The notes under the pieces are model-generated. The model was given only the letters and a program-made list of their open reading frames with translations. It had not been told where the DNA came from and searched no databases. The position numbers and the translations under genes were made by a program. Shown here one piece after another: positions 34,193-41,801 of a stretch of 64,000 bases of DNA. Source of the DNA: Acetomicrobium thermoterrenum DSM 13490 (GTDB taxonomy: Bacteria > Synergistota > Synergistia > Synergistales > Acetomicrobiaceae); the NCBI RefSeq assembly GCF_900107215.1, contig NZ_FNPD01000003.1, positions 186,001 through 250,000 on the forward strand, given 5' to 3'. How positions within the stretch are numbered: the stretch's first letter is position 1; each line of letters starts with the position of its first letter.

Positions 34193-35401
34193 TTATGCTA
34201 AACTAAATTCTCTGGCGACTACTCTAACAGCTTTCTCTGCATCATATTTGGGAACCAATGTGGATATTTTGATCTCTGATGTGCTAGTGCCTAGCAAGCT
34301 AATGCCTTCTTTATCCAAGGCGGCAAAAAATCTTGCGGCCACTCCAGGCGAGGACTCCATACCGACGCCCACTGCCGTTACCTTTGCTACTTCGTCATCT
34401 TCTATGAGCCTATGTTCGCCGTATTGAGATAAGACCTCTTCAACTACCTCCCTGACCCTTTCGCTTGCACCCTCAACGACAGTAAACGTCAGGTAAGTAT
34501 CTCCGTTGTCCTTCACTATGGAGATCATATCCAGATTGATATTGTTTGAAGCTAGCATTTCGAACAGATGGACCTGGGCCCTTTGTCCACCCGACATCGG
34601 ACTGATCGTGAACTTGCGTTGGTTTTTGTCCATCGTCACCCCCATTACCACAGGTTGCTCCAGCCATTCAGGCAGGCTATCCACAACAAAAGTCCCCCCT
34701 TCGTCGGAAAAAGTAGACGCACAATAAAGCTCGACTTTAAATTTTTTGGCTATCTCGACAGCCCTTGAATGAACGACCTTTGCCCCCATGGAGGCCAGCT
34801 CCATGAGCTCTTCGTAGGTTATGTATTCGTGCTTTTTAGCAGAAGGAATAACCTTGGGATCGCAGGCAAAGACTCCGGCTACGTCGCTGTAAATCTCGCA
34901 TTTAGTATTAAGCTTGGCAGCTATTGCAACGGCAGACGTGTCTGAACCGCCCCGTCCCAGCGTCGTGATGTCCTTCAAGCTGGTTATTCCCTGAAAACCG
35001 GTTACGACGATAACGTCGTTGGTCTGAAATTCATCGAGCAACCGTTCGGCGTTTATGTCGATTATGCGAGCGTTGTTGAAATCGGAGGTGGTGGTCATCT
35101 CGAGCTGAAAGGCGTTGAAGGACACAGAGGGCACGCCGAGCTCATTGAGCGCGATGGAAAGTAAAGCCGCTGTAACCTGTTCGCCGGTAGAAAGTAACAT
35201 GTCAAGCTCACGCGGCTTAGGTGAGTCGCTAACTTTTTTTGCCAACGCAATTAGTTCGTCAGTAGTCTTTCCCATGGCCGAGACCACCACGCATACCTTC
35301 TCTCCCGACTCGACTGTCTTTTTTATCTTCTCTGCGATCTTTTTGATCTTTTCAGGCGTCGCAACCGATGAACCTCCGTATTTTTGTACGATCAAGGACA
35401 T
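34193..35401 (-). CDS. lysC: Aspartate kinase
   Basis: First step of the aspartate pathway. 402 residues. KYGGSSVATPEKI at the N-terminus, the catalytic FQGITSLKDITTLGRGGSDTSAV stretch and YSDVAGVFACDP are typical. Two C-terminal ACT domains (about 260-400, with DNGDTYLTFTV and LLGTSTSEIKIS) suggest feedback inhibition, probably by lysine and/or threonine. It is the last gene of the dapA-dapB-dapH-lysC operon and so falls under the lysine T-box as well. Confidence 0.95.
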   Translation of the reverse strand: MSLIVQKYGGSSVATPEKIKKIAEKIKKTVESGEKVCVVVSAMGKTTDELIALAKKVSDSPKPRELDMLLSTGEQVTAALLSIALNELGVPSVSFNAFQLEMTTTSDFNNARIIDINAERLLDEFQTNDVIVVTGFQGITSLKDITTLGRGGSDTSAVAIAAKLNTKCEIYSDVAGVFACDPKVIPSAKKHEYITYEELMELASMGAKVVHSRAVEIAKKFKVELYCASTFSDEGGTFVVDSLPEWLEQPVVMGVTMDKNQRKFTISPMSGGQRAQVHLFEMLASNNINLDMISIVKDNGDTYLTFTVVEGASERVREVVEEVLSQYGEHRLIEDDEVAKVTAVGVGMESSPGVAARFFAALDKEGISLLGTSTSEIKISTLVPKYDAEKAVRVVAREFSLA

Positions 35402-35424
35402 ATCCCTCCATTAATTTGTCGTTG

Positions 35425-36123
35425 CTATAGATTTCTCAATTCTTCGACGATTTTGCTCTTTTGGGCGACGTTTTCGTCCACTATTTTCACAACCCTCGCC
35501 GGGGCACCAATAACCACGGCATTTTCCGGTACATCTTTTGTCACAACGGAACCTGCACCCACTATGGCACCGTTTCCGATTCTTACTCCCTCCAAGATTA
35601 CGGCGTTGGCGCCGATTAACACTTTGTCTCCAATGATGACGGGAGTGGCGCTGGGTGGCTCTATGACGCCAGCTATGACAGCACCTGCTCCTATGTGGCA
35701 GTTGGATCCGATGATTGCCCTTCCGCCGATCACTGCGTTCATGTCTATCATCGTACCTGCTCCAATGACCGCTCCGATGTTTATCACTGCGCCCATCATG
35801 ATCACCGCACCTTTGCCTATATCGACCATGTCCCTTATTACCGCCCCAGGTTCTATGCGGGCATCGTATTGAGTGAGATCTGCCAATGGAATTGCCGAAT
35901 TTCTCGCTTTTACTTCGATATGATAACAGCTAATGCGTTCTTTATTTTTTTCCAATACATCTGTGATATCCTCGTAATCTCCTATCAAAACACCAAAAGC
36001 GCTACTACCAACGAATTTCGCCTTTTCAACTTCCAGGCCTTCGAGTTCACCTGCAATAAATGCCATGGAAGGGGTAGTTTTTTTTGATTCGCTTATCATC
36101 TTAATTATTTCTTGAGCTTGCAT
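35425..36123 (-). CDS. dapH: Tetrahydrodipicolinate N-acetyltransferase
   Basis: 232 residues. Left-handed beta-helix built of hexapeptide repeats, for example [19 protein letters not shown] around 125-145 and [20 protein letters not shown] later. The N-terminal DapH domain has [14 protein letters not shown] and [10 protein letters not shown]. It acetylates tetrahydrodipicolinate in the acetylase branch of lysine/diaminopimelate synthesis. Its presence tells that this branch, rather than the succinylase or dehydrogenase branch, is used. It overlaps dapB by 19 bp. Confidence 0.94.
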   Translation of the reverse strand: MQAQEIIKMISESKKTTPSMAFIAGELEGLEVEKAKFVGSSAFGVLIGDYEDITDVLEKNKERISCYHIEVKARNSAIPLADLTQYDARIEPGAVIRDMVDIGKGAVIMMGAVINIGAVIGAGTMIDMNAVIGGRAIIGSNCHIGAGAVIAGVIEPPSATPVIIGDKVLIGANAVILEGVRIGNGAIVGAGSVVTKDVPENAVVIGAPARVVKIVDENVAQKSKIVEELRNL

Positions 36124-36758
36124 CGCAATACCTCCTCGAAGGTGTAAAATCCGGGATTGGCAGTTCGGGCAAATTCCGCAGCCTCTAGAGCACCATAGGC
36201 AAATACGGCTCTGGAGATGGCGCGATGATTGAATGAAAGCACTTCTCCTTCGTTTGCGAAAATCACCGAGTGGTCTCCCGGAATGCCACCCATTCTCAGT
36301 GAATGCATCACAGCAGGTTTTTGCAATGCATCCTGAAGCATGATGGCTGTGCCGGACGGAGCATCTTTCTTTTTATTGTGATGGATTTCGACGATCTCCG
36401 AATCCCAATCCTCAAGCAGCTTTGAATAGCTTGCTAAAATCATTTTTAAAATGTTAACTCCTACGGAAAAGTTGTAACTCTGCACGACCGGAACATCTTT
36501 CCCCAGTTCTCTTAACATCGAAAAGTCGTCCTCGTTCAAACCAGTGGTACCTATGACTAATGCGGACCCATTCTCTACACATAAATTGACGGTATTCGTA
36601 AGAGAACTTCTGTTGGAGAAATCAACGATCACCTCAGGCTGAGTGCCATCGCTCCAGGTCTTTTCGGCATCCACGGTCATACAGAGGGTGTGATCGGCAA
36701 AGGCCTTCTGAATTTCCTGTCCCATCCTGCCGGTCGATCCAACTAGGCCATAACGCAT
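36105..36758 (-). CDS. dapB: 4-hydroxy-tetrahydrodipicolinate reductase, short form
   Basis: 217 residues, shorter than the 240-270 usual in Proteobacteria but close to Thermotoga DapB. Rossmann loop GSTGRMGQ near the N-terminus; catalytic [18 protein letters not shown] with the His pair and the substrate-binding Lys. Deletions fall in the N-terminal cofactor domain; the active site is complete. Overlaps dapA by 16 bp and dapH by 19 bp. Confidence 0.94.
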   Translation of the reverse strand: MRYGLVGSTGRMGQEIQKAFADHTLCMTVDAEKTWSDGTQPEVIVDFSNRSSLTNTVNLCVENGSALVIGTTGLNEDDFSMLRELGKDVPVVQSYNFSVGVNILKMILASYSKLLEDWDSEIVEIHHNKKKDAPSGTAIMLQDALQKPAVMHSLRMGGIPGDHSVIFANEGEVLSFNHRAISRAVFAYGALEAAEFARTANPGFYTFEEVLRCKLKK

Positions 36759-37642
36759 TGTAGTACCCCTCCTTCTGTCATAGCCCTGTCAACTTCCGCC
36801 ATCGTCTTCTGCGATGCGGGAACCAAGGGAAGGCGCAGCTCGTTTTTGCACAAACCCAACTTGCTGGCAGCGTATTTCACGGGAATTGGATTCGTCTCGC
36901 AGAAAAGACCCTTCATTAAGGGGAAAAGCTGCAGGTGAAGACGCCGCGCTTCCTCCACGTTTCCCTGCAGTGCGTAGCGCATCATATCTGAAGTTTCCTT
37001 TGGTGCTACGTTGGAAAGGACTGAGATCACGCCATCTCCTCCGGAGTTTACTAGATGAAAGGCCTGATCGTCGTTACCGGAAAGCACAGCGAAGTCCCCT
37101 CTTGCCTTTTTCACCATTTTTATCAGCGAATCGACTTGCGCCTGATTGCCTGATGCCTCCTTTATCCCCACTATGTTTGAAATCTCGGCAAGCCTTAAAA
37201 CTGTCTCGGGCAGTATGTTGACGCCCGTCCTGCCCGGAACGTTATAAATAATTATTTGACCGCTTCCCAGACGCGAGGCAATAGTTCGGTAATGTTGATA
37301 TAGCCCTTCCTGAGGCGGTTTGTTGTAATAAGGCGTTACGATCAATACTGCATCAGCTCCTAAGGAAAGTGCTGCAAGTGATGTCTCTGTCGTTGTTTGT
37401 GTACAATTCGAACCCGTTCCGATCACAACAGGGATCTTACCGCTCACTTTATTGATGCAAAAACGTATGATCTCATTTTTCTCTGAGCTTGAGATCGTAG
37501 CTGCTTCTCCAGTGGTTCCAAGCACCACCAGAAAATCTACGCCGTTTCTGATCTGAAAATCAAGTAACTTTTCGAGGCTCTCAAAATCTACCTTTCCTTC
37601 ATTAAAAGGTGTTATCAATGCGGTACCAGTTCCCCTAAACAT
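36743..37642 (-). CDS. dapA: 4-hydroxy-tetrahydrodipicolinate synthase
   Basis: 299 residues from ATG 37642. Condenses pyruvate with aspartate semialdehyde. Motifs: [11 protein letters not shown] (pyruvate site), [10 protein letters not shown] with the catalytic Tyr, and GIKEASGN with the Schiff-base Lys. The start follows AGGAGGG by seven bases; a longer frame to 37720 would run into the T-box terminator and is rejected. First gene of the lysine operon. Confidence 0.96.
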   Translation of the reverse strand: MFRGTGTALITPFNEGKVDFESLEKLLDFQIRNGVDFLVVLGTTGEAATISSSEKNEIIRFCINKVSGKIPVVIGTGSNCTQTTTETSLAALSLGADAVLIVTPYYNKPPQEGLYQHYRTIASRLGSGQIIIYNVPGRTGVNILPETVLRLAEISNIVGIKEASGNQAQVDSLIKMVKKARGDFAVLSGNDDQAFHLVNSGGDGVISVLSNVAPKETSDMMRYALQGNVEEARRLHLQLFPLMKGLFCETNPIPVKYAASKLGLCKNELRLPLVPASQKTMAEVDRAMTEGGVLQCVMA

Positions 37643-37667
37643 GTCTATCCCTCCTATATTTGGATAT

Positions 37668-37703
37668 AAAAAAGCTCGTCCCAAAAAAACTGGGACGAGC
37701 TTT
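37668..37703 (-). terminator. T-box terminator
   Basis: 13-bp perfect stem AAAGCTCGTCCCA/TGGGACGAGCTTT (37671-37683 and 37691-37703), then TTTTTT on the minus strand. Its 5' arm follows directly after the antiterminator bulge sequence, so the two folds compete. It lies 26 bases before the dapA start. Confidence 0.93.
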
Positions 37704-37937
37704 AATACCCGCGGTACCACCCATCTTGAACATCTCTGCTATATGGGCAAAGATGTTCCTCTCTTTAGCCCTTTAACGGAGGCAACTCGGGCATGTACTC
37801 CGGCCAAACAACGCCTTTCCATGCCAGCTCTCGCAAGCTTTGGGCCTTACGGTGCATCAAGAGCGCCTCTCAGCTCGTTAAACGCTCCTCTCTGTTGATG
37901 CCTGAACCCTCCGGCCTCTTGCGTCATCGCCGTTACC
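37668..37937 (-). promoter_or_regulatory. Lysine-specific T-box leader
   Basis: Read on the minus strand. Stem I begins GGTAACGGCGATGAC (k-turn). Short helix GCAAG/CTTGC flanks the specifier loop, in which AAA (37839-37841) followed by G is the specifier, a lysine codon. The distal arm GCATCAA/TTGATGC carries AGAGAG and the GCTG-type apical loop. Stem II with a GAA/AGTA loop-E and the CCGTTA segment follow. Stem III is GAACATCT/AGATGTTC. The antiterminator bulge GGGTGGTACCGCGGG is at 37708-37722, then the terminator. Uncharged tRNA-Lys should switch on dapA-dapB-dapH-lysC. Confidence 0.93.
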
Positions 37938-37960
37938 ATATTAAAAAATGAGTTGCATGA

Positions 37961-37989
37961 ATCTTACAAGGATATTTTTAATTTGTCAA
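37961..37989 (-). promoter_or_regulatory. Promoter of the dapA operon leader
   Basis: Minus-strand perfect TTGACA (37984-37989) and TAAGAT (37961-37966), 17-base spacer, placing the start about 15-20 bases before T-box stem I. Confidence 0.8.
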
Positions 37990-37995
37990 TGGGTC

Positions 37996-38409
37996 TTACT
38001 CGCTTTTTGCACGTTCCAATCTTGTCCTTGCGCGCTTGCCATCGGGATCTCCAAACCACGGCACTATGCAAAGGAACCTAAAGGGTTTGTCCGAGGCGTT
38101 TCCGTAGGAATGAGGAACGTTAGGCGGCACGAAGGCCCAGGACTTTTCGGGCAGGTCCCACGTCACTCCTTCTATGATGACCTGACCGTGTCCTTCTAGG
38201 GTGATCAGGTAGTGCGGCCATTCGTGTTGGTGTTCAGAGATCATCCTGTTTGGCGGAAGGGTAAAGAAACGGACGACGTAGTCATTGAAGAAGCGTCCGG
38301 GCCCGAAGACTATTCGTTTTACCACCCCTTCGCCAAGGGAAAAGGCCTTAAGTTCTGGGAGATCTTCCAACTTTCCTGCCAAAGGTTCCCTTAAATCTTC
38401 ATCCCTCAT
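37996..38409 (-). CDS. Small cupin-domain protein
   Basis: 137 residues. Single cupin_2 domain: HQHEWPHYLITLEGHGQVIIEG supplies the first metal-binding motif and FVPPNVPHSYGN the second, so a metal site is likely. No catalytic family can be assigned. Its ATG overlaps the stop of the aldehyde oxidoreductase (ATGA), so the two are translationally coupled. It may act on a related substrate, stabilise the enzyme or respond to it; that is inference from position only. The lysine operon promoter starts right after its stop. Confidence 0.85.
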   Translation of the reverse strand: MRDEDLREPLAGKLEDLPELKAFSLGEGVVKRIVFGPGRFFNDYVVRFFTLPPNRMISEHQHEWPHYLITLEGHGQVIIEGVTWDLPEKSWAFVPPNVPHSYGNASDKPFRFLCIVPWFGDPDGKRARTRLERAKSE

Positions 38410-41201
38410 TTTTTAGCCTCCTCCAAAGCTTTTAGTATCCTATCTGAAGTTGCAGGAATCGTCTTTAGCCTGATGCCGCAGGCGTTGTGTATCGCATTTA
38501 TTATAGCAGCATGAGGTGCGGAGTGCGGAACTTCTCCCGTGCCGGAAGCGCCAAAGGGACCGAACTCCCTGGGAGATTCCATGTGTATCAGGCGGATATT
38601 GTCGGGTATATCCTTGATGTAAGGAAACCCGCAAGCTAATAGGTTGTTGTGCTTTTTTACGTCCTCGAAGTTTTCCTTCAATGCAAACCCTATGCCCTGG
38701 GCGATGCCTCCGTATAGCTGTCCTTCCACGACGGCGTAGTTATTGATCTTTCCCACGTCACATGCCAGCGTCATGCGATCGACCTTTACCTCTCCTGTCG
38801 TTACGTCCACCGACACTTCTGCTAAAAAGACGCCGAACATGTGGTTGGCAAAGGGATAGCCCTGTCCAGTCTCGTCGTCCATGCCCGTGCAGTGTTGAAC
38901 CTCACCATTTACGTTTCGCAAGGTAGCTTTATAGTAGCCCTCGTAGTAAGTGGGTATGCCTTCGGCGATCATCTCGTCGTAGGTCCTGTACGTGCCGTCG
39001 GGCTTTCGCATGGCGTCAAGCAGTCTTCGGCAGCTGTCCATAATGGCCATCCCGACCATGACCTGAGAACGGCTAGCTGCTGCCGCTCCGCTGTTGGGCG
39101 CTTTGGCAGTATCGTTGCAGACAAGCTTTATCTGGTCAGGCCTTAAGCCCAATGGCTTTAGTGCTTCGTGTGCCGTGCCGACACAGCCCATGTCTGCTCC
39201 CTGTCCGTGATCTTCCCATGTGTTGTAAAGTATCACGCCGTCTTTGGTAAGCTCGATGTGGCTGTTTGCCTCGTCGGGGCCGTCGTCGTTTGAGTTGTAA
39301 ATCCCTATGGCAACGCCCACGCCATGCTTTATCTTATCGGTTGACAGAGCGGCAGCTTGCTTTTTAGCCTCTTCGTAAAGTGGCCGTATATGGGTGACCA
39401 TGGCCTGGAGAGGATAAACTTCCGGCCTTTGACCGCTCGGTAAGGTATCGCCAGGCTGGATTAAGTTCTTCTCGCGAAAATCCAAGGGGTCCATGCCGAC
39501 CTTTTCAGCCAACATGTCTATGGCAAGCTCTCCTCCAAAGTAGGTTTGCGGTCCGCCGTAACATCTAAAGGCCGTGCACCATTTGTGGTTGGTAAAGACA
39601 GTGTAACCGCATCCGCGGATATTGTTTACTCTATATGAGGCAAGCATGAACTGTCCGCCCTTGTTGGTTAAGTCTTGGCTGGATTCGGAATATGGTCCAT
39701 GGTCTACGTACCAGGTATGCTCTAAGCCTACCAGCTTGCCATTTTCGTCAGCTCCAACCCGAATTTTCATCAAAAAGGGCGACCTCTTGGGCGTGCGAAC
39801 GATGTGCTCTTTCATGTCAAGCCTCATATAAACGGGTCTTCCCGTGGCAATTACGCAGGCGCCAATTAAGTGTTCGTTCGTGGGGCCGACCTTGTAGCCG
39901 AATGTGGCACCCATGTTATTTTGTATGACGCGTATCTTTGAAGGCGGCAATCCCAGACCGCGGGCTATCATGAGTTGATGGCGATACACGCAGATGCTTT
40001 TAGTCTGAAGCGTCAGACGACCTTCTTCGTCGAAATAGCCAAATCCGCAATCGGTCTCTATCGTCAAATGAGGTTGCCTCGAACTGTAAAATTCGTCTTC
40101 TACTACGTAGGGAGCTTTGTCTAAGTCTTCCTTTGGATCGTTGCCCTTCTTTATGGGCCTCTTGTTGAATACGTTAGGTATTCCGTCTATATCGGGTATA
40201 TCCTCATGCACCTTTACTGCCCCAGGTGCCATGGCGTCTTTGACGTTTAAAAGCGCTGGGAGTTCTTCGATTTCTACCTTCACGGCATCGGCGGCGGCCC
40301 TTGCGTGCTCTTCCGTGTCGGCGCAAACTATGGCGACTGCCTCTCCCCACTGGCGGATCTTATCTCCTTCCTCTACGAGGATTCGACGTTCCCAGCCGTT
40401 GGTCGTGGCGGTCTTAGATCCCACCTGACCCCTTATTCTGTTCGTGCCCTTGTTTGCGTAGATGTCTTTTGCCGTCACGACCTTATATACACCGGGCATT
40501 TTTTCGGCCTCGAGGAAATCTATCTTTTTGACTATGGCATGGTGAGTTTCAGGGCATACGCAGGCGGCAAAAAGCGTCTCGTCAGGCAGCTTTAACGCTA
40601 TGTCGTCACCGAAGTCCCATGTGCCGGTTGCCTTATATACCGCGCTTGGCCTCGGGTAATGGCTTCCCCATATTTTTCCATCTCGCGTCAGTTCCGAGAA
40701 ATCCGTCATCTCCTCTTCGCCTCGCAAGACTTTAGTGGCAAGCATGACGGCATCTACGATCTGAACATAACCTGTGCATCTGCAGGCGTTTCGGTTCTTC
40801 TGAAACCAATCGCGCACCTCTTCGCGGGTTGGATTTGGGTTTTCGTCGAGCAAGGCTTTGGAGCTCATGATAAATCCCGGCGTGCAAAAACCGCACTGTA
40901 TAGCTCCCGTCTTTACGTAAGCCCACTGAAGCGCGTGAAGCTTGTCGGGCCTTCCTAAGCCTTCAATGGTGAGAATTTCAGCGTCTTCCGGCACCTTATC
41001 CCATCTTACGATGCAGGAACGCACGAGCTTGCCGTTCATTATAACCTCGCATGCTCCGCATTGTCCCGATCCGCATCCAAGCTTTGTTCCCGTTAGCCCG
41101 AGTTGTTTTCGAATTATGTTGACCAGCATTGCGTCAGGTGAGGCAACTACGTGGTGGGGACATCCGTTGACCTTGATGCTTTTTCTCAAATACTGTTTCA
41201 T
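38406..41201 (-). CDS. mop: Aldehyde oxidoreductase, xanthine-oxidase family, Moco and 2x[2Fe-2S]
   Basis: 931 residues from ATG 41201. N-terminal plant-type [2Fe-2S] domain (GCGSGQCGACEV), then the helical [2Fe-2S] domain (QCGFCTPGF, NACRCTGY), then the molybdopterin domains with RQPHLTIETD, TAFRCYGGPQT and the catalytic Glu in GASGTGEVPHSAPHA. No FAD domain: layout and length match Desulfovibrio gigas Mop. Electrons would go to a ferredoxin or flavodoxin. ATG 41201 follows GAGGAGGG and aligns with the family N-terminus. An in-frame TTG at 41261 with AAAGGAGG just upstream could give a 20-residue longer form. Confidence 0.93.
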   Translation of the reverse strand: MKQYLRKSIKVNGCPHHVVASPDAMLVNIIRKQLGLTGTKLGCGSGQCGACEVIMNGKLVRSCIVRWDKVPEDAEILTIEGLGRPDKLHALQWAYVKTGAIQCGFCTPGFIMSSKALLDENPNPTREEVRDWFQKNRNACRCTGYVQIVDAVMLATKVLRGEEEMTDFSELTRDGKIWGSHYPRPSAVYKATGTWDFGDDIALKLPDETLFAACVCPETHHAIVKKIDFLEAEKMPGVYKVVTAKDIYANKGTNRIRGQVGSKTATTNGWERRILVEEGDKIRQWGEAVAIVCADTEEHARAAADAVKVEIEELPALLNVKDAMAPGAVKVHEDIPDIDGIPNVFNKRPIKKGNDPKEDLDKAPYVVEDEFYSSRQPHLTIETDCGFGYFDEEGRLTLQTKSICVYRHQLMIARGLGLPPSKIRVIQNNMGATFGYKVGPTNEHLIGACVIATGRPVYMRLDMKEHIVRTPKRSPFLMKIRVGADENGKLVGLEHTWYVDHGPYSESSQDLTNKGGQFMLASYRVNNIRGCGYTVFTNHKWCTAFRCYGGPQTYFGGELAIDMLAEKVGMDPLDFREKNLIQPGDTLPSGQRPEVYPLQAMVTHIRPLYEEAKKQAAALSTDKIKHGVGVAIGIYNSNDDGPDEANSHIELTKDGVILYNTWEDHGQGADMGCVGTAHEALKPLGLRPDQIKLVCNDTAKAPNSGAAAASRSQVMVGMAIMDSCRRLLDAMRKPDGTYRTYDEMIAEGIPTYYEGYYKATLRNVNGEVQHCTGMDDETGQGYPFANHMFGVFLAEVSVDVTTGEVKVDRMTLACDVGKINNYAVVEGQLYGGIAQGIGFALKENFEDVKKHNNLLACGFPYIKDIPDNIRLIHMESPREFGPFGASGTGEVPHSAPHAAIINAIHNACGIRLKTIPATSDRILKALEEAKK

Positions 41202-41241
41202 GGTTTCCCTCCTCGTTTTTTCGAACGCCCTAAAGCTCAAA

Positions 41242-41335
41242 TATGGCAAACTTCGACCCAAGTAACCTCCTTTCTTTAAATCAACTAATTTGCCATACCA
41301 GCCTTAAAGCATCTATCTAACGCTAAAGGAGGTTA
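41242..41335 (-). promoter_or_regulatory. Two interleaved inverted repeats over an SD in the mop leader
   Basis: Perfect 11-base repeat TAACCTCCTTT (plus 41263-41273) / AAAGGAGGTTA (41325-41335) and perfect 9-base repeat TATGGCAAA (41242-41250) / TTTGCCATA (41289-41297). The pairs cross, so they form either a pseudoknot or alternative folds. In the mop transcript the first pairing would bury the Shine-Dalgarno of the TTG at 41261. Confidence 0.5.
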
Positions 41336-41369
41336 AAAAAGCTGCCTCGCTTAAAGGAGGCAGCTTTTT
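41336..41369 (-). terminator. Leader terminator before mop
   Basis: 8-bp GC-rich stem GCTGCCTC/GAGGCAGC (41341-41348 and 41357-41364) flanked by five A and five T on both sides, so it is symmetric. On the minus strand the 5' half includes CCTCCTTT (41353-41360), which is complementary to the 3' strand of the putative riboswitch P1, as expected for an expression platform. In the other direction it follows no gene. Confidence 0.8.
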
Positions 41370-41412
41370 GCTAAAGACAACTTACGATAGACGTAAGCTT
41401 TCTTTAACATTT

Positions 41413-41512
41413 CCTCCTTTCCAAACATGGGAGGCATCCTCGTTTCCAAAGATACCCATTGGCCAGAAACCATGGATCTCATGAAGGATCTTTAGGTTAA
41501 ATGGCTCGGAGT
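41413..41512 (-). promoter_or_regulatory. Probable molybdenum/tungsten cofactor (Moco) riboswitch
   Basis: Minus-strand element starting ACTCCGAGCC and ending GGAAAGGAGG. P1: CTCC (41511-41508) with GGAG (41417-41414). Inner helix: CC-U-AAAGAT (41496-41488) with ATCTTTGG (41453-41446). Small hairpin GAGG-ATG-CCTC. The segments CTCCGAGCC, GGCCAATGGG, TTGGAAAC, GGATGCCTCCC and GGAAAGGAG look like the conserved parts of the Moco RNA motif as I recall them. It stands before a Moco enzyme and a terminator. A 60-codon frame across it has no Shine-Dalgarno and is not considered a gene. Confidence 0.68.
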
Positions 41513-41801
41513 TATTTGTATATTTTATACACGCAATCGTAACATCAATAAACATTTTATTCAAGATAGTTTATTAATTAAAAAGAAAATTTTTACCTAT
41601 TACAATAACAATAAATGCAACATTGTTGCAAAATATGGCCGATTATGAAAGTTTCGCAAGATACATGAGCAGCTTAAAAATATAATACGAAAAGGAGCCT
41701 TACAGGAATGAAGTGTCAATGAAGGAATTGGCATTTTTCGTAGTATTTTACTTCAATTACTATAATCGTTAAATAGGTAAAATTATATAAGTTTTATAAT
41801 A
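41513..41801. other. AT-rich region between mop leader and recN, with palindrome
   Basis: No gene seen. TGCAACATTGTTGCA at 41616-41630 is a perfect palindrome of 7-base arms around a T, like a dimeric regulator site. A weak promoter for the mop leader (TTATTG, then TATAAA, about 16 apart) lies near 41525-41555. An imperfect stem TACGAAAA/TTTTCGTA encloses about 40 bases near 41690-41740. No clear terminator for recN is visible. Confidence 0.45.

Noticed and set aside
35384-35872. 162-codon plus-strand frame with repeated Pro/Ala/Met units
   Set aside because: Repeats come from the hexapeptide repeats of dapH read backwards.
35425-36123. Direct repeats in dapH as a DNA repeat element
   Set aside because: They encode the left-handed beta-helix hexapeptides.
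37770-37800. TAC read as T-box specifier (GAGTACATG)
   Set aside because: AGTA pairs with GAA as the stem II loop-E motif; the specifier loop set by GCAAG/CTTGC gives AAA, which also fits the lysine operon.
41353-41412. 19-codon leader peptide frame (ATG after AAAGGAGG near 41411, stop in the terminator loop)
   Set aside because: The SD is only two bases from the ATG and forms riboswitch P1; no run of regulatory codons.
41382-41564. Minus-strand 60-codon frame between mop and recN
   Set aside because: No Shine-Dalgarno, no family likeness, and it lies across the riboswitch-like element, whose conserved RNA segments explain the sequence better.
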